Shown piece by piece: positions 1-7,754 of a DNA stretch of 14,825 nt. The stretch lies in NCBI GenBank assembly GCA_938008425.1, contig CALLKH010000259.1, positions 1-14,825 of the forward strand. The letters are read 5' to 3'. Source of the DNA: an uncultured Planctomycetaceae bacterium (GTDB lineage: Bacteria > Planctomycetota > Phycisphaerae > UBA1845 > UTPLA1). Every line of letters starts with the position of its first letter. The stretch's first letter is position 1. The notes under the pieces were generated by a model. The model was not told the origin of the DNA, ran no database searches, and saw nothing but the letters and a program-made list of their open reading frames with translations. The translations under genes were made by a program, and so were the position numbers.

Positions 1-1403
1 CACACACGACTAACAATACAAAGGCGGCACAACCGGTCAGCGACAAGACGAGCACGACGCAGGCGGAGTCGAAGAAATCGAAACAGGAACCCGCGAAGAC
101 GACGATCGCACCAGCGCCCGCGGCGCCTGCGGCGCCTGCCTCTCACACCCAGGGCGTTTACTCGAACGTCGAAAAACAATTCAACGCCGCGGCCGATCTC
201 ATGGGCCTCGACAAGAACGTCCGCAAGATTCTCGGCACGACCAAGAACGAAATCGTCGTTCACTTTCCCGTGCGACTGGACCTGCCCGACACGATCGAGA
301 CCTTCACGGGTTATCGCGTCCAGCACAACGACGCGCTGGGGCCCTTCAAGGGTGGGCTTCGGTACCATCCGGAGGTCGACATCGACGAGGTCCGGGCGCT
401 GGCAACGTGGATGACGTGGAAGTGCGCCATCGCCGGCCTTCCGTTCGGCGGCGCCAAGGGCGGCATCCAGATTGATCCTTCTCACTACTCGAGACCCGAA
501 TTGGAGCGCATCACCCGGCGGTTCGCCTTCGCCCTCGGCGAGAACATCGGCCCGGAGTATGACATCCCCGCGCCGGACGTGAACACCAACGCCCAGATCA
601 TGGCGTGGTTCATGGACACCTATCTCTCGACCGTGCCCACGCACGAGCGACAGAAGAATATTCACGTCGTCACCGGCAAACCGGTCGAATCCGGCGGCAG
701 CCTCGGCCGCGACAAGGCGACCGGCCAGGGCGTCGTCTACTGCATTCAGTGCTGGGCGGAAGACCGCGGCCTCGACATCAAGGACCTCACCTTCATGGTC
801 CAGGGATTCGGCAACGTCGGCTCATGGACCGCCAGAATCCTCTGTGAACTCGGCGCGAAGCTGGTGGCTGTCGAGGATGTCTCCGGCGGCACGCGAAACA
901 CCGAAGGCCTCGATCCGAACGAGCTGATCAAGTACATGGCCGGCCGCAAGGGCGTTCGCGGCTATCCCGACGGCGAGTTCGTCGATCACATCATGTTCCT
1001 CAAGACGCCCGTGGACATCTTCATCCCGGCGGCGATGGAGAACCAGATCACAGGCGAAACGGCCCACTGGCTCGACGTGAAGCTGATCGCCGAGGGCGCG
1101 AACGGCCCGACCAACACCGACGGTGACGCGGTGCTTCAGCAGCGCAAGATCGATTTGATCCCGGATATTCTGTGCAACTCCGGCGGCGTCATTGTCAGCT
1201 ACTTCGAATGGCTGCAGAACAAGCGCAGCGAATCCTGGGAGCTGGAAGAAGTCGATCGCAAGCTGCGAAAGAAGATCGTCGCGGCATATGAGCGTGTTCG
1301 CGCGACGGCCGGCGAATTCACCACCGACGCCCGCACGGCGGCCTACATCGTGGCGCTGCGACGGCTGGAGAAGGTGTACCTTGAGCGCGGCATTTTCCCT
1401 TGA
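1..1403 (+). CDS. gdhA: Glutamate dehydrogenase (Glu/Leu/Phe/Val dehydrogenase family), 5' partial
   Basis: This enzyme interconverts glutamate and 2-oxoglutarate plus ammonia with NAD(P)(H), in the cytoplasm. The frame (codons from base 3) is open to the window edge with no ATG, GTG or TTG before the ATG at 201. Family-like sequence starts well before that ATG (VYSNVEKQFNAAADL), so the true start lies upstream of the window. Numbering from the Met at 201, the substrate-site lysines are K50 (GPFKGGLRYHP), K74 (MTWKCAIAGLPFGG) and K86 (GGAKGGI). The catalytic Asp is D126 (PAPDVNTN) and the dinucleotide-binding loop GFGNVG is at 202-207. The C-terminal domain is complete and ends in TGA. The roughly 50 residues before the family-like part are rich in Lys, Thr, Ala and Pro, which is unusual. 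NAD versus NADP preference cannot be decided. The gene is convergent with the next one and shares its terminator. Confidence 0.95.
   Translation, partial: HTTNNTKAAQPVSDKTSTTQAESKKSKQEPAKTTIAPAPAAPAAPASHTQGVYSNVEKQFNAAADLMGLDKNVRKILGTTKNEIVVHFPVRLDLPDTIETFTGYRVQHNDALGPFKGGLRYHPEVDIDEVRALATWMTWKCAIAGLPFGGAKGGIQIDPSHYSRPELERITRRFAFALGENIGPEYDIPAPDVNTNAQIMAWFMDTYLSTVPTHERQKNIHVVTGKPVESGGSLGRDKATGQGVVYCIQCWAEDRGLDIKDLTFMVQGFGNVGSWTARILCELGAKLVAVEDVSGGTRNTEGLDPNELIKYMAGRKGVRGYPDGEFVDHIMFLKTPVDIFIPAAMENQITGETAHWLDVKLIAEGANGPTNTDGDAVLQQRKIDLIPDILCNSGGVIVSYFEWLQNKRSESWELEEVDRKLRKKIVAAYERVRATAGEFTTDARTAAYIVALRRLEKVYLERGIFP
120..137 (+). repeat. Two tandem copies of a 9-bp unit in the gdh 5' region
   Basis: The unit GCGGCGCCT occurs twice back to back and encodes Ala-Ala-Pro twice, inside the low-complexity N-terminal extension of the glutamate dehydrogenase. 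Slippage of such units is a plausible way for a linker to grow. It is probably only part of the coding sequence. Confidence 0.5.
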
Positions 1404-1446
1404 TTTCATCCGCCGCTTGTGCAGGGGCGGCAATCGAAATCGTTCT

Positions 1447-1500
1447 GAAAAAAACAAGCGGCCCGGTTGAGCAAATCCTCAAACCGGGCCGCTTTCATTT
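1447..1500. terminator. Bidirectional intrinsic terminator between convergent genes
   Basis: The arm AAGCGGCCCGGTT (1456-1468) pairs with AACCGGGCCGCTT (1482-1494). A further GAG/CTC pairing sits inside the hairpin, past a single-base bulge. On the minus strand the stem is followed by a run of seven T (top-strand A run 1448-1454), giving a strong terminator for the LolA-like gene. On the plus strand it is followed by CTTTCATTT, a weaker tail serving the glutamate dehydrogenase gene. It lies midway between the two stop codons. Confidence 0.9.
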
Positions 1501-1552
1501 CAGAATCAAAACTGAATCCACCCCGACTATATCCGGAGCGAACTGCTTCCGA

Positions 1553-2287
1553 TCAGCCGCCTTTTGAGGCGTCATGCACTTCAACGCCCGGCGGCGGGGT
1601 GAACTTGAATCGCTCCGCCGGGATGTCGGCATCGACCTTGAGATCCGTGATGGTCATGGAGGTTGTGACCTTGCCCTTCGGATCGTAGGTGGTGCTCTTG
1701 AGCACCATGCCGGTTGCCTTGTCGTAGCAGGTGACGCTCTTGCCGATGTATGCGAGGGAAGGATCCGTCGGTGTCATTTCAAGCGTCCAGCATGGCTTGC
1801 CATCGACCGTTTCGTCCGGAAGCGCTTTGTACGCGTACATCTTCTCCGTGTCCTTGAAACCCTTCTCAGGGTTGAAAACCGCTTCGGAATTGGACTGATC
1901 GCGCTTCTGCTTGATGACGTGCTTGCTGTCGGCCGCCTCGCTGTAGTTATAGATGAATTCGCCGTCGTCCACGATGATCATCTTGGAGTCGGTCTTGGTC
2001 TCATTCCCTCCCATGACCATGATCGACTTGGACGTCATCTCCATGCGGGAGAGAATCTTGTCGCCCTTTCGCATGTATTCCAACGTGCCCTCGGTCGTCG
2101 ACTTCGTTGAGAGGTTCGGATCGGTGGTCTCGGAAACAGACTTCATCTTGTATGAAATCGTCTTCAGCTTCGAAACCTTGGCATGAATCTGCTTCTTGAT
2201 CTCATCCGCGCTCTCAGCGCGAACCGGACCATTCGACACGGCAACAAAGGCCGCCGCCAACATGACTGCTCCAATGAATCGTCTCAT
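1553..2287 (-). CDS. Secreted LolA-like outer-membrane lipoprotein-sorting family protein
   Basis: A 244-residue exported protein. Residues 1-24 form a signal peptide: MRR, then a hydrophobic core around 5-18, then PVRA with likely cleavage before E25. The mature part looks like the LolA/LolB-type fold, with repeated antiparallel strand-like segments (GTLEYMRKGDKILSRMEM, SKMIIVDDGEFIYNY). The C-terminal ending DIPAERFKFTPPPGVEV is a familiar signature of LolA-like 'outer membrane lipoprotein-sorting' proteins. Two cysteines (C166, C187) could form a disulfide in the periplasm. The ATG at 2287 is chosen because it begins the signal peptide and follows a good ribosome binding site, AAAGGAAA. 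An upstream in-frame start at 2413 would place 42 hydrophilic residues before the signal peptide. Whether it carries lipoproteins or binds another lipid is unknown. It is divergent from the sigma factor operon. Confidence 0.75.
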   Translation of the reverse strand: MRRFIGAVMLAAAFVAVSNGPVRAESADEIKKQIHAKVSKLKTISYKMKSVSETTDPNLSTKSTTEGTLEYMRKGDKILSRMEMTSKSIMVMGGNETKTDSKMIIVDDGEFIYNYSEAADSKHVIKQKRDQSNSEAVFNPEKGFKDTEKMYAYKALPDETVDGKPCWTLEMTPTDPSLAYIGKSVTCYDKATGMVLKSTTYDPKGKVTTSMTITDLKVDADIPAERFKFTPPPGVEVHDASKGG

Positions 2288-2414
2288 CCCAGTTTCCTTT
2301 CTTTTCCAGTGCCGCTCGCGCACGCCGATGGCCGCGGCGGTTCTGATACAATACGCAAACACTTCACACAGAATACGTAAACGGGGTCGAAAGTCCTCAG
2401 TCATTCGCCTCAAA

Positions 2415-2448
2415 CGGGGCGATTCGGATCATAACGCCGATCGCCCCG
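2415..2448. promoter_or_regulatory. Stable hairpin in the divergent intergenic region
   Basis: CGGGGCGAT (2415-2423) is the exact reverse complement of ATCGCCCCG (2440-2448). A further CGG/CCG pairing past one bulged T leaves a loop of about nine bases. It is followed on the plus strand by CTTTT and on the minus strand by a short TTT. It resembles an intrinsic terminator yet lies between two divergent genes. It may insulate the two promoters from antisense transcription or sit in the leader of one transcript. The structure is seen directly; the function is inferred. Confidence 0.55.
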
Positions 2449-2451
2449 CTT

Positions 2452-2478
2452 TTGAATGCCGGCCGCGGGGGATAGAAT
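2452..2478 (+). promoter_or_regulatory. Candidate promoter for the sigma factor-kinase operon
   Basis: A TTGAAT box (2452-2457) and a TAGAAT box (2473-2478) resemble sigma-70 -35 and -10 elements. They are separated by 15 bases, or 16 if the first box is read one base earlier as TTTGAA. This is shorter than the ideal 17. The pair lies about 65 bases before the sigma factor ATG and just past the hairpin. This is weak evidence in GC-rich DNA. Confidence 0.3.
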
Positions 2479-2544
2479 CATGGGCCTACGGCCGTCTCGC
2501 CACGACCGCCCGTCTGGCGACTCGGCGGCGGAGATCAAGAAAAC

Positions 2545-3111
2545 ATGAGCGATATCGACCCCACTGAGGCGACACGCGCCCTGAACGACCTCGGCGCTGG
2601 CGATCGATCGGCGGCGGAACGCCTGATTCCTTACGTCTATGCCGAATTGCGTGCGCTGGCGGGAAGCTACTTTCGCGGCCAGCGGGCCGATCACACCCTT
2701 CAGCCGACCGCCCTCGTTCACGAGGCCTTCGTGCGGCTGATCGACCAGACCGGCGTGCAATGGAAGAGCCGGGCGCACTTCATGGCCGTCGCGGCGACCG
2801 CCATGCGGCAGATACTGACCGACCATGCTCGCAAGACAAACGCACTCAAACGCGGCGGCGATCAACGGCGGGTGCAGCTCACCGACGGGCTCGCCATCAT
2901 CGGCGGACGTGACATCGATCTCGTCGCACTGGACGAATCGCTCAGCAAGCTCGCCGAGGTCGACCCGCGCAAGCACCGAATCGTCGAGCTTCGTTTCTTC
3001 GGCGGGCTCACCGTTGAGGAAATCGCCGAGGTGCTCGACGTGTCGCGATCAACGGTCGAAAGCGACTGGCGCGCCGCCCGCGCCTGGCTCGGCGTTGAAC
3101 TGAAGAAGTAA
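2545..3111 (+). CDS. ECF-type RNA polymerase sigma factor (TIGR02999-like)
   Basis: A 188-residue sigma-70 family factor of the extracytoplasmic-function type, which directs RNA polymerase to its own promoter set. Region 2 covers about residues 20-100 (VYAELRALAGSYFRG, LVHEAFVRLID, FMAVAATAMRQIL). Region 4 covers about 125-185, with a helix-turn-helix at 155-182 (LTVEEIAEVLDVSRSTVESD). The layout matches the TIGR02999 group, common in Planctomycetota and Acidobacteriota and often next to a protein kinase. The ATG is preceded by GGAG at a distance of about 11 bases. The kinase gene begins 24 bases after the stop codon, so the two are probably co-transcribed. No anti-sigma factor gene is adjacent; control by the neighbouring kinase is a family-based inference. 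Confidence 0.93.
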   Translation: MSDIDPTEATRALNDLGAGDRSAAERLIPYVYAELRALAGSYFRGQRADHTLQPTALVHEAFVRLIDQTGVQWKSRAHFMAVAATAMRQILTDHARKTNALKRGGDQRRVQLTDGLAIIGGRDIDLVALDESLSKLAEVDPRKHRIVELRFFGGLTVEEIAEVLDVSRSTVESDWRAARAWLGVELKK

Positions 3112-3135
3112 GTTTCGGGCCGAATTGAATATGAC

Positions 3136-6100
3136 ATGGACTCCAAACTTTTCTTCCGGGTGATGAGCGTCTTTCAGGAAGCGTGCAACCTGGAGGAGCC
3201 CGCGCGCTCCCGGTTTCTCGATGAGGCCTGTGCCGGCGCGCCCGACATTCGCCGCGAGGTGGAAGCCATGCTCGCGGTCGACGCCGAAGCTTCCGCGCCC
3301 ATCGATGTCGCGGGCGCGGGCGCCCATCTGCTCGCAGCCCATCTGGCGATCGAATCCGCTGCCGACGAAGATCCGGGACCTGGCATTCCGTCCGGTCCTT
3401 CCTCTCCGCTGACGGATGAGCTGTTCGCCGATCAGTACCGGATCATCCGACTGCTCGGCGAAGGCGGCATGGGCCGCGTCTATGAAGCCGAGCAGGCGAG
3501 GCCGCGTCGAATCGTCGCCCTGAAATTGATCCGACAGGGCCTCGACTCCGCAGGCGTGCTGCGCCGATTCGAACACGAGGCCCACATCCTCGGCCGGTTG
3601 CAGCACTCCGGCATCGCGCAGATTTACGAAGCCGGCTACAGCAAAGGCCCCGGCGGCAGCCAGGCCTTTATCGCGATGGAGTACGTCAACGGCCCGCCGC
3701 TGACCGAATACGTCGAATCACGCGAGTTGAACTCACGCGAACGGCTCCAGCTCATGATCCGCGTGTGCGACGCGGTGCAGCATGCGCATCAGCGCGGGAT
3801 CATCCATCGCGACCTCAAGCCGGGAAACATTCTCGTGGTCGACAACGACGACGGTTCCACGACGCCCGCCGGCGAAGGCTCGCGCGGCGGCGAACCCGCC
3901 AGTCGGTCCGGCCGGTCCGGCTCGATGAGCGAAAGCGACCGCGTCGGCCAGCCCAAGGTCCTGGACTTCGGGGTCGCCCGCGCGGCCGATGCGGAACAGC
4001 AGCTCACCACGATGCACACGATGTCGGGCCAGCTTGTCGGCACGCTGGCCTACATGAGCCCCGAACAAGTCGCGGGCGAACCCGACCAGATCGATGTTCG
4101 CTCCGACATCTACGCGCTCGGCGTCGTCATGTACCAGGTTCTCACCGGTCGCCTCCCCTTCGACATCAAGTCGAAGTCGATTCCCGAGGCGGTCATGGTC
4201 ATTCGCGACGCCGAGGCGCCGACGCTTTCATCCATTGACATCATCTATCGCGGCGACGTCGAGACGATCGTCGCCAAGGCACTCCAGAAGGACAAGGAAC
4301 GTCGGTACCAGTCCGCCGCGGAACTGGCGGACGACATTCGGCGGCATCTGGCGGGCGAGCCGATTTCAGCAAAGCGCGATTCGGCCATGTACATCCTTCG
4401 CAGCCGGCTCCGCCGATATCGGCTCTTCCTCGGGGCGTCCGCGGTGTTCGCCCTGCTGGTCATCGGCTCGGTCATCTGGCTCAGTGTGCTGTACCGGCGG
4501 CAAGGCCGTCTGCTCGACGCCGTCGAGGAACAGCGCGATCGCGCCATGATCGCAAGCCGAATCGCGAACGAGCGACTGACCGAGGCCAACGAAGCGCGGG
4601 AGCACGAGCAACAGGAGCGGGATCGCGCGGAACGTGCGGCGGATCGCGCCGAGAGCGTGAATGCGTTTCTCCAGGAGATGCTCGCATCGGTCGATCCCAT
4701 GCTGGCGCGCGGCCCGGAATTGTCGGTTCGCGAACTGCTCGATCAATCGGCCGAGCGCATCGAATCCGGCTCACTGAAGGATGAGCCGGATATCGAGGCC
4801 GAAACGCGTCTGACCATCGGCCGGGCCTACCTCAGGCTCGAAAAATTCGAGAAGGCGAAGCACCACATCGAGCGTGCGCTGGAAATCAATCGAACGCTTT
4901 ATCCGGACGACAGCGTTCACACCGCGGAGAGCATTGCCGAACTTGCCGAAATCGAACGGGCGAACGGCGATATGCGAAGCGCCGAGGAGCACTCCCTTGA
5001 AGCAGTCGAGATGTTCCGCCGGCTCCACCGACGCACGCGCATGTTCGCCATCGCGCTGAACATCCGCGGAATGACGCTCGTTCAGACCGCCCGGTACGCC
5101 GAGGCCGAGGAGTATCTCAAGGAAGCCATGGCCGTCTGGGTCGAGGTGCGGGGAAAGGATCACATCGAAGTCGCCGGCGCCAAGCAGAATCTGGGCATGC
5201 TCTACATGGCGTCGGGGCGCGAAACCGAGGCAGAGAAGCTGTTCGAAGAATCGGCCGAGGTGTTTCGGTCCAGGCTCGGGCCATCCCACCCCTACGTCGG
5301 CATCGCGATGAACAACCTGGGGGCGATTGCCTTCCGGCGCGGCGACATCGACGCCGCCGAGAGGCTGCTGACCGGGGCGCTCGAGATCAGACGGGGGTTC
5401 TTCGGCCCCGACAGCACGGAATACATAGATGGACTCTCCAATCTCGGACTGATTGCGACCACGCGCGGCGACCATGCTCTCGCCGAGAAGCACTATCGCG
5501 AGGCGCTGGAGATCGAACGCAAGGTGCTGCGCGCCGGGCATCCCAATATCGCCCGGACGCTTGAAAAGCTCGGCATGCTGCTCCAGTCGGTCGGCCGACT
5601 CGATGAAGCCGAGGAGTACTATCGCGAAGGGCTGGATATTCGAAGAACATCGCTCGGCGAAGACAGCCCGGAAGTCGCCACGGATCTCAGCAACCTGGCG
5701 TCGCTCTACGCCGATCGCGGGCTCTTCGACGAAGCCGAAAAGATGCACCGACAGGCGCTGGACATTCGCCGACAGTCCCTGCCCGACGGTCATCGCGATA
5801 TTTCATCCAGCCTCGCCATGCTGGCCTCCACTCTTGTCAATCTAGGGCGGTACGAGGACGCCGAACCCCTGGCCCGCGAGAGCCTCGAAATCCGTTCCCG
5901 TGTTTACCCGGGGCACTGGCTTCATGCCTCCGCGGCGACACGTCTCGGAGCGGTCCTGATCGGCCTGGAGAAATACGAGGAGGCCGAGAAGCTGCTCCAG
6001 CAGGGACACGAAATCATCTCTGACATGCCCTACGTTCCGCCCGCGCAGCGCGAGGAGGCGATGTATCAGCTCATCTCGCTTTACGAATTCTGGGGGAAAC

Positions 6101-6180
6101 CCGAACAGGCCTCCGAGTGGCGTGCCAAACTCGATGCGTTCAAGGAGACGACCTCACAGCCGGCCGTCGAAAGTCCATAG
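3136..6180 (+). CDS. Membrane-anchored serine/threonine protein kinase with TPR domain
   Basis: A 1014-residue Hanks-type kinase. Residues 1-100 form an N-terminal segment with an 'ARSRFLDEACAG...RREVEAML' pattern seen in kinases paired with this sigma group. The kinase domain spans about 101-410: glycine loop GEGGMG 108-113, VALK with K130, helix-C glutamate near E148, HRDLKPGN with D226 and N231, DFG 277-279, and GTLAYMSPE 302-310. All catalytic residues are present, so it should be active. An insertion rich in Gly, Ser and Arg (about 236-273) lies between catalytic loop and DFG. One membrane helix is at about 429-452, followed by a charged coiled coil at about 457-515 rich in Glu and Arg. 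TPR repeats run from about 553 to 1000 (recurring 'A..YY.EAL.I.R...G..HP' patterns) and would be extracytoplasmic if the topology is simple. The gene is co-directional with the sigma factor. Its 3' end overlaps the convergent glycosyltransferase gene by 27 bases. Confidence 0.95.
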   Translation: MDSKLFFRVMSVFQEACNLEEPARSRFLDEACAGAPDIRREVEAMLAVDAEASAPIDVAGAGAHLLAAHLAIESAADEDPGPGIPSGPSSPLTDELFADQYRIIRLLGEGGMGRVYEAEQARPRRIVALKLIRQGLDSAGVLRRFEHEAHILGRLQHSGIAQIYEAGYSKGPGGSQAFIAMEYVNGPPLTEYVESRELNSRERLQLMIRVCDAVQHAHQRGIIHRDLKPGNILVVDNDDGSTTPAGEGSRGGEPASRSGRSGSMSESDRVGQPKVLDFGVARAADAEQQLTTMHTMSGQLVGTLAYMSPEQVAGEPDQIDVRSDIYALGVVMYQVLTGRLPFDIKSKSIPEAVMVIRDAEAPTLSSIDIIYRGDVETIVAKALQKDKERRYQSAAELADDIRRHLAGEPISAKRDSAMYILRSRLRRYRLFLGASAVFALLVIGSVIWLSVLYRRQGRLLDAVEEQRDRAMIASRIANERLTEANEAREHEQQERDRAERAADRAESVNAFLQEMLASVDPMLARGPELSVRELLDQSAERIESGSLKDEPDIEAETRLTIGRAYLRLEKFEKAKHHIERALEINRTLYPDDSVHTAESIAELAEIERANGDMRSAEEHSLEAVEMFRRLHRRTRMFAIALNIRGMTLVQTARYAEAEEYLKEAMAVWVEVRGKDHIEVAGAKQNLGMLYMASGRETEAEKLFEESAEVFRSRLGPSHPYVGIAMNNLGAIAFRRGDIDAAERLLTGALEIRRGFFGPDSTEYIDGLSNLGLIATTRGDHALAEKHYREALEIERKVLRAGHPNIARTLEKLGMLLQSVGRLDEAEEYYREGLDIRRTSLGEDSPEVATDLSNLASLYADRGLFDEAEKMHRQALDIRRQSLPDGHRDISSSLAMLASTLVNLGRYEDAEPLARESLEIRSRVYPGHWLHASAATRLGAVLIGLEKYEEAEKLLQQGHEIISDMPYVPPAQREEAMYQLISLYEFWGKPEQASEWRAKLDAFKETTSQPAVESP

Positions 6181-7743
6181 CGTCGCTCGCACGCCGTCGG
6201 CGGAATAGCTCTTCGCGGCGCGCCGGCTTTCCGACAGATCGAGCATTCGGTCTTTGGCCATCCAGTCCGTGGTCAGCGTCCAGATGCGAACCCTGGGACT
6301 GATTCCCCCGATTGTTGATTCAAGTCCAGCGTGCCGAAGACTTAGACTTGCGGACCCCGGCCCGGACCTCCCACCAGACGCATGTTCCTGAAGCGCAGGA
6401 GCGGGGTACTCAATCCATGAGGCCGGATCACCCGAGTAGCCCGCGCGCCATGCGTAAGCGCGAAGCGGACCGAACCCGTACTCGGGATAATTCTCCTGCC
6501 GCTGCTGAATGAAAACATCTCCGGCGCGCAACTCTCCTTTAATCTGTTCATAGAGTGATCGCCAATCCGCACGACCGCCGGGTGAGACCAGCAGATGCAC
6601 CGACACCGCCAGCGGCACGCCGAGGAGACCGAGGAAAGCGAGCCGTCGCGCGCGTCGCATCAACTGCACGACTCCGGCCGCAAACAGGGGCGTCAGCGCA
6701 GGGACAACCACCAGCAGGTATTTCTTGTGCATCAGGTTCGCGTGCAACACGACCGACAGGACGGCGTAGATCAGCGGCGTCGCGATCGCAAAGAGGGTGA
6801 ACAGCCGTCTCGATCCCTCGCCCCACCACGCCCGCGGCGTCCGCGCTGAAGCGAGTAGCACAATCAAACCGGCGGCGGCCGCGAGATAGATGGCGTATCG
6901 ATGCGACGCTGCAACCTGGTCAAAGCCGATTCCGAGCGGCGACAACTCGACCACGCGCGAGAAGAAGCCGTTGATCAGGCTCCCGGACTCGCCGATCGCG
7001 TGCACGCCCTCATGGTCGGCGAAGTATGAAACGCGGAACATGTAATATGGAATGGCGAGCGCACCGCCGATCAGCACAGCGATCGCGGATCGCCGCGAAT
7101 TTGCGTCACGCTTCATTTCGATGACGGTATGAAGAAGCACCGCGAAAGGGGCAGCCAGGCCGAATCCGTCGATGTGGGCCGACAGCGCGACGGAGATCGC
7201 GAGAATGAAAAACGACATGAGCGATCTGCGATTTCGCGCAAGGAAGTACGCCGCAAGCACCGCGACCGCCAGGCACTCCGCCAGCGCATAGGCTCGGGCC
7301 TCGAAGGCATAGCGGACATTGATGGGGAGCACGGCGAAGAGCGCGACCGACAACACGCGCAGCCGCGACTCCATTCCCGCGAGCCGCAGCATCGCCGCGA
7401 AGAGCAGCAGCGAGGCCGTCGAGAAAACAGCCGAAGGGAGCCGAAATGCCCAGTCGGCGTGGAAGAACCATTCAGGCAGCGCGCGGTAGAGGAAATAATA
7501 CGAAAGCGGATGCGGATCGAGTCCCGAAATGGCAAGCACGCCATTCGGGGCGGTCGCCGTGTGAAAGGTCCACGCCTCATCCTCCCAGAGCGGCTTCGAT
7601 TCTAGACCGGAAAATCGAAGTGCAATCCCCAGCAAGATCGCCAGCGCCAGCCAGAGTCGGGTGCGTTCGGTCGACGACGCGGCCGGTGAACCGAAACGCT
7701 CAAGATCGCCGGCAGAGTTGGTGTTGGAAGTGATGGCGTCCAT
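6154..7743 (-). CDS. GT39-like membrane glycosyltransferase (second of pair)
   Basis: A 529-residue integral membrane protein of the GT-C type (dolichyl-phosphate-mannose/ArnT-like PMT family). Such enzymes move a sugar from a polyprenyl-phosphate donor to an acceptor outside the cytoplasm. The first membrane helix is at about 30-47. It is followed by the acidic loop motif LWEDEAWTF (E54-D55-E56) and DPHPLSYYFLYR (76-87), matching the typical first-loop acidic pair and 'HPPLYY' segment. About ten hydrophobic helices reach to around residue 390, followed by a soluble C-terminal domain of about 135 residues. The ATG at 7743 is the default start. A TTG at 7758 overlaps the upstream stop codon (TTGA) and would add five residues. 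No clear ribosome binding site precedes either, so translation is probably coupled. It is the last gene of the minus-strand block and overlaps the kinase gene tail to tail. Confidence 0.85.
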   Translation of the reverse strand: MDAITSNTNSAGDLERFGSPAASSTERTRLWLALAILLGIALRFSGLESKPLWEDEAWTFHTATAPNGVLAISGLDPHPLSYYFLYRALPEWFFHADWAFRLPSAVFSTASLLLFAAMLRLAGMESRLRVLSVALFAVLPINVRYAFEARAYALAECLAVAVLAAYFLARNRRSLMSFFILAISVALSAHIDGFGLAAPFAVLLHTVIEMKRDANSRRSAIAVLIGGALAIPYYMFRVSYFADHEGVHAIGESGSLINGFFSRVVELSPLGIGFDQVAASHRYAIYLAAAAGLIVLLASARTPRAWWGEGSRRLFTLFAIATPLIYAVLSVVLHANLMHKKYLLVVVPALTPLFAAGVVQLMRRARRLAFLGLLGVPLAVSVHLLVSPGGRADWRSLYEQIKGELRAGDVFIQQRQENYPEYGFGPLRAYAWRAGYSGDPASWIEYPAPALQEHASGGRSGPGSASLSLRHAGLESTIGGISPRVRIWTLTTDWMAKDRMLDLSESRRAAKSYSADGVRATLWTFDGRL

Positions 7744-7754
7744 GATGCGGAGAA

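Noticed and set aside
822..1457. A 211-codon minus-strand open frame
   Set aside because: It is antisense to the glutamate dehydrogenase core and runs into the terminator hairpin; no domain is recognisable.
2288..2413. An upstream extension of the LolA-like protein from 2413
   Set aside because: It would put 42 hydrophilic residues before a good signal peptide. The ATG at 2287 has a ribosome binding site.
4771..5793. A 340-codon minus-strand open frame
   Set aside because: It is antisense to the TPR part of the kinase. Its protein shows no family features and the TPR coding frame is clearly real.
4900..6130. A DNA repeat array in the kinase 3' half
   Set aside because: The periodicity comes from TPR repeats at protein level. 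The DNA copies are too diverged to be a tandem DNA repeat.
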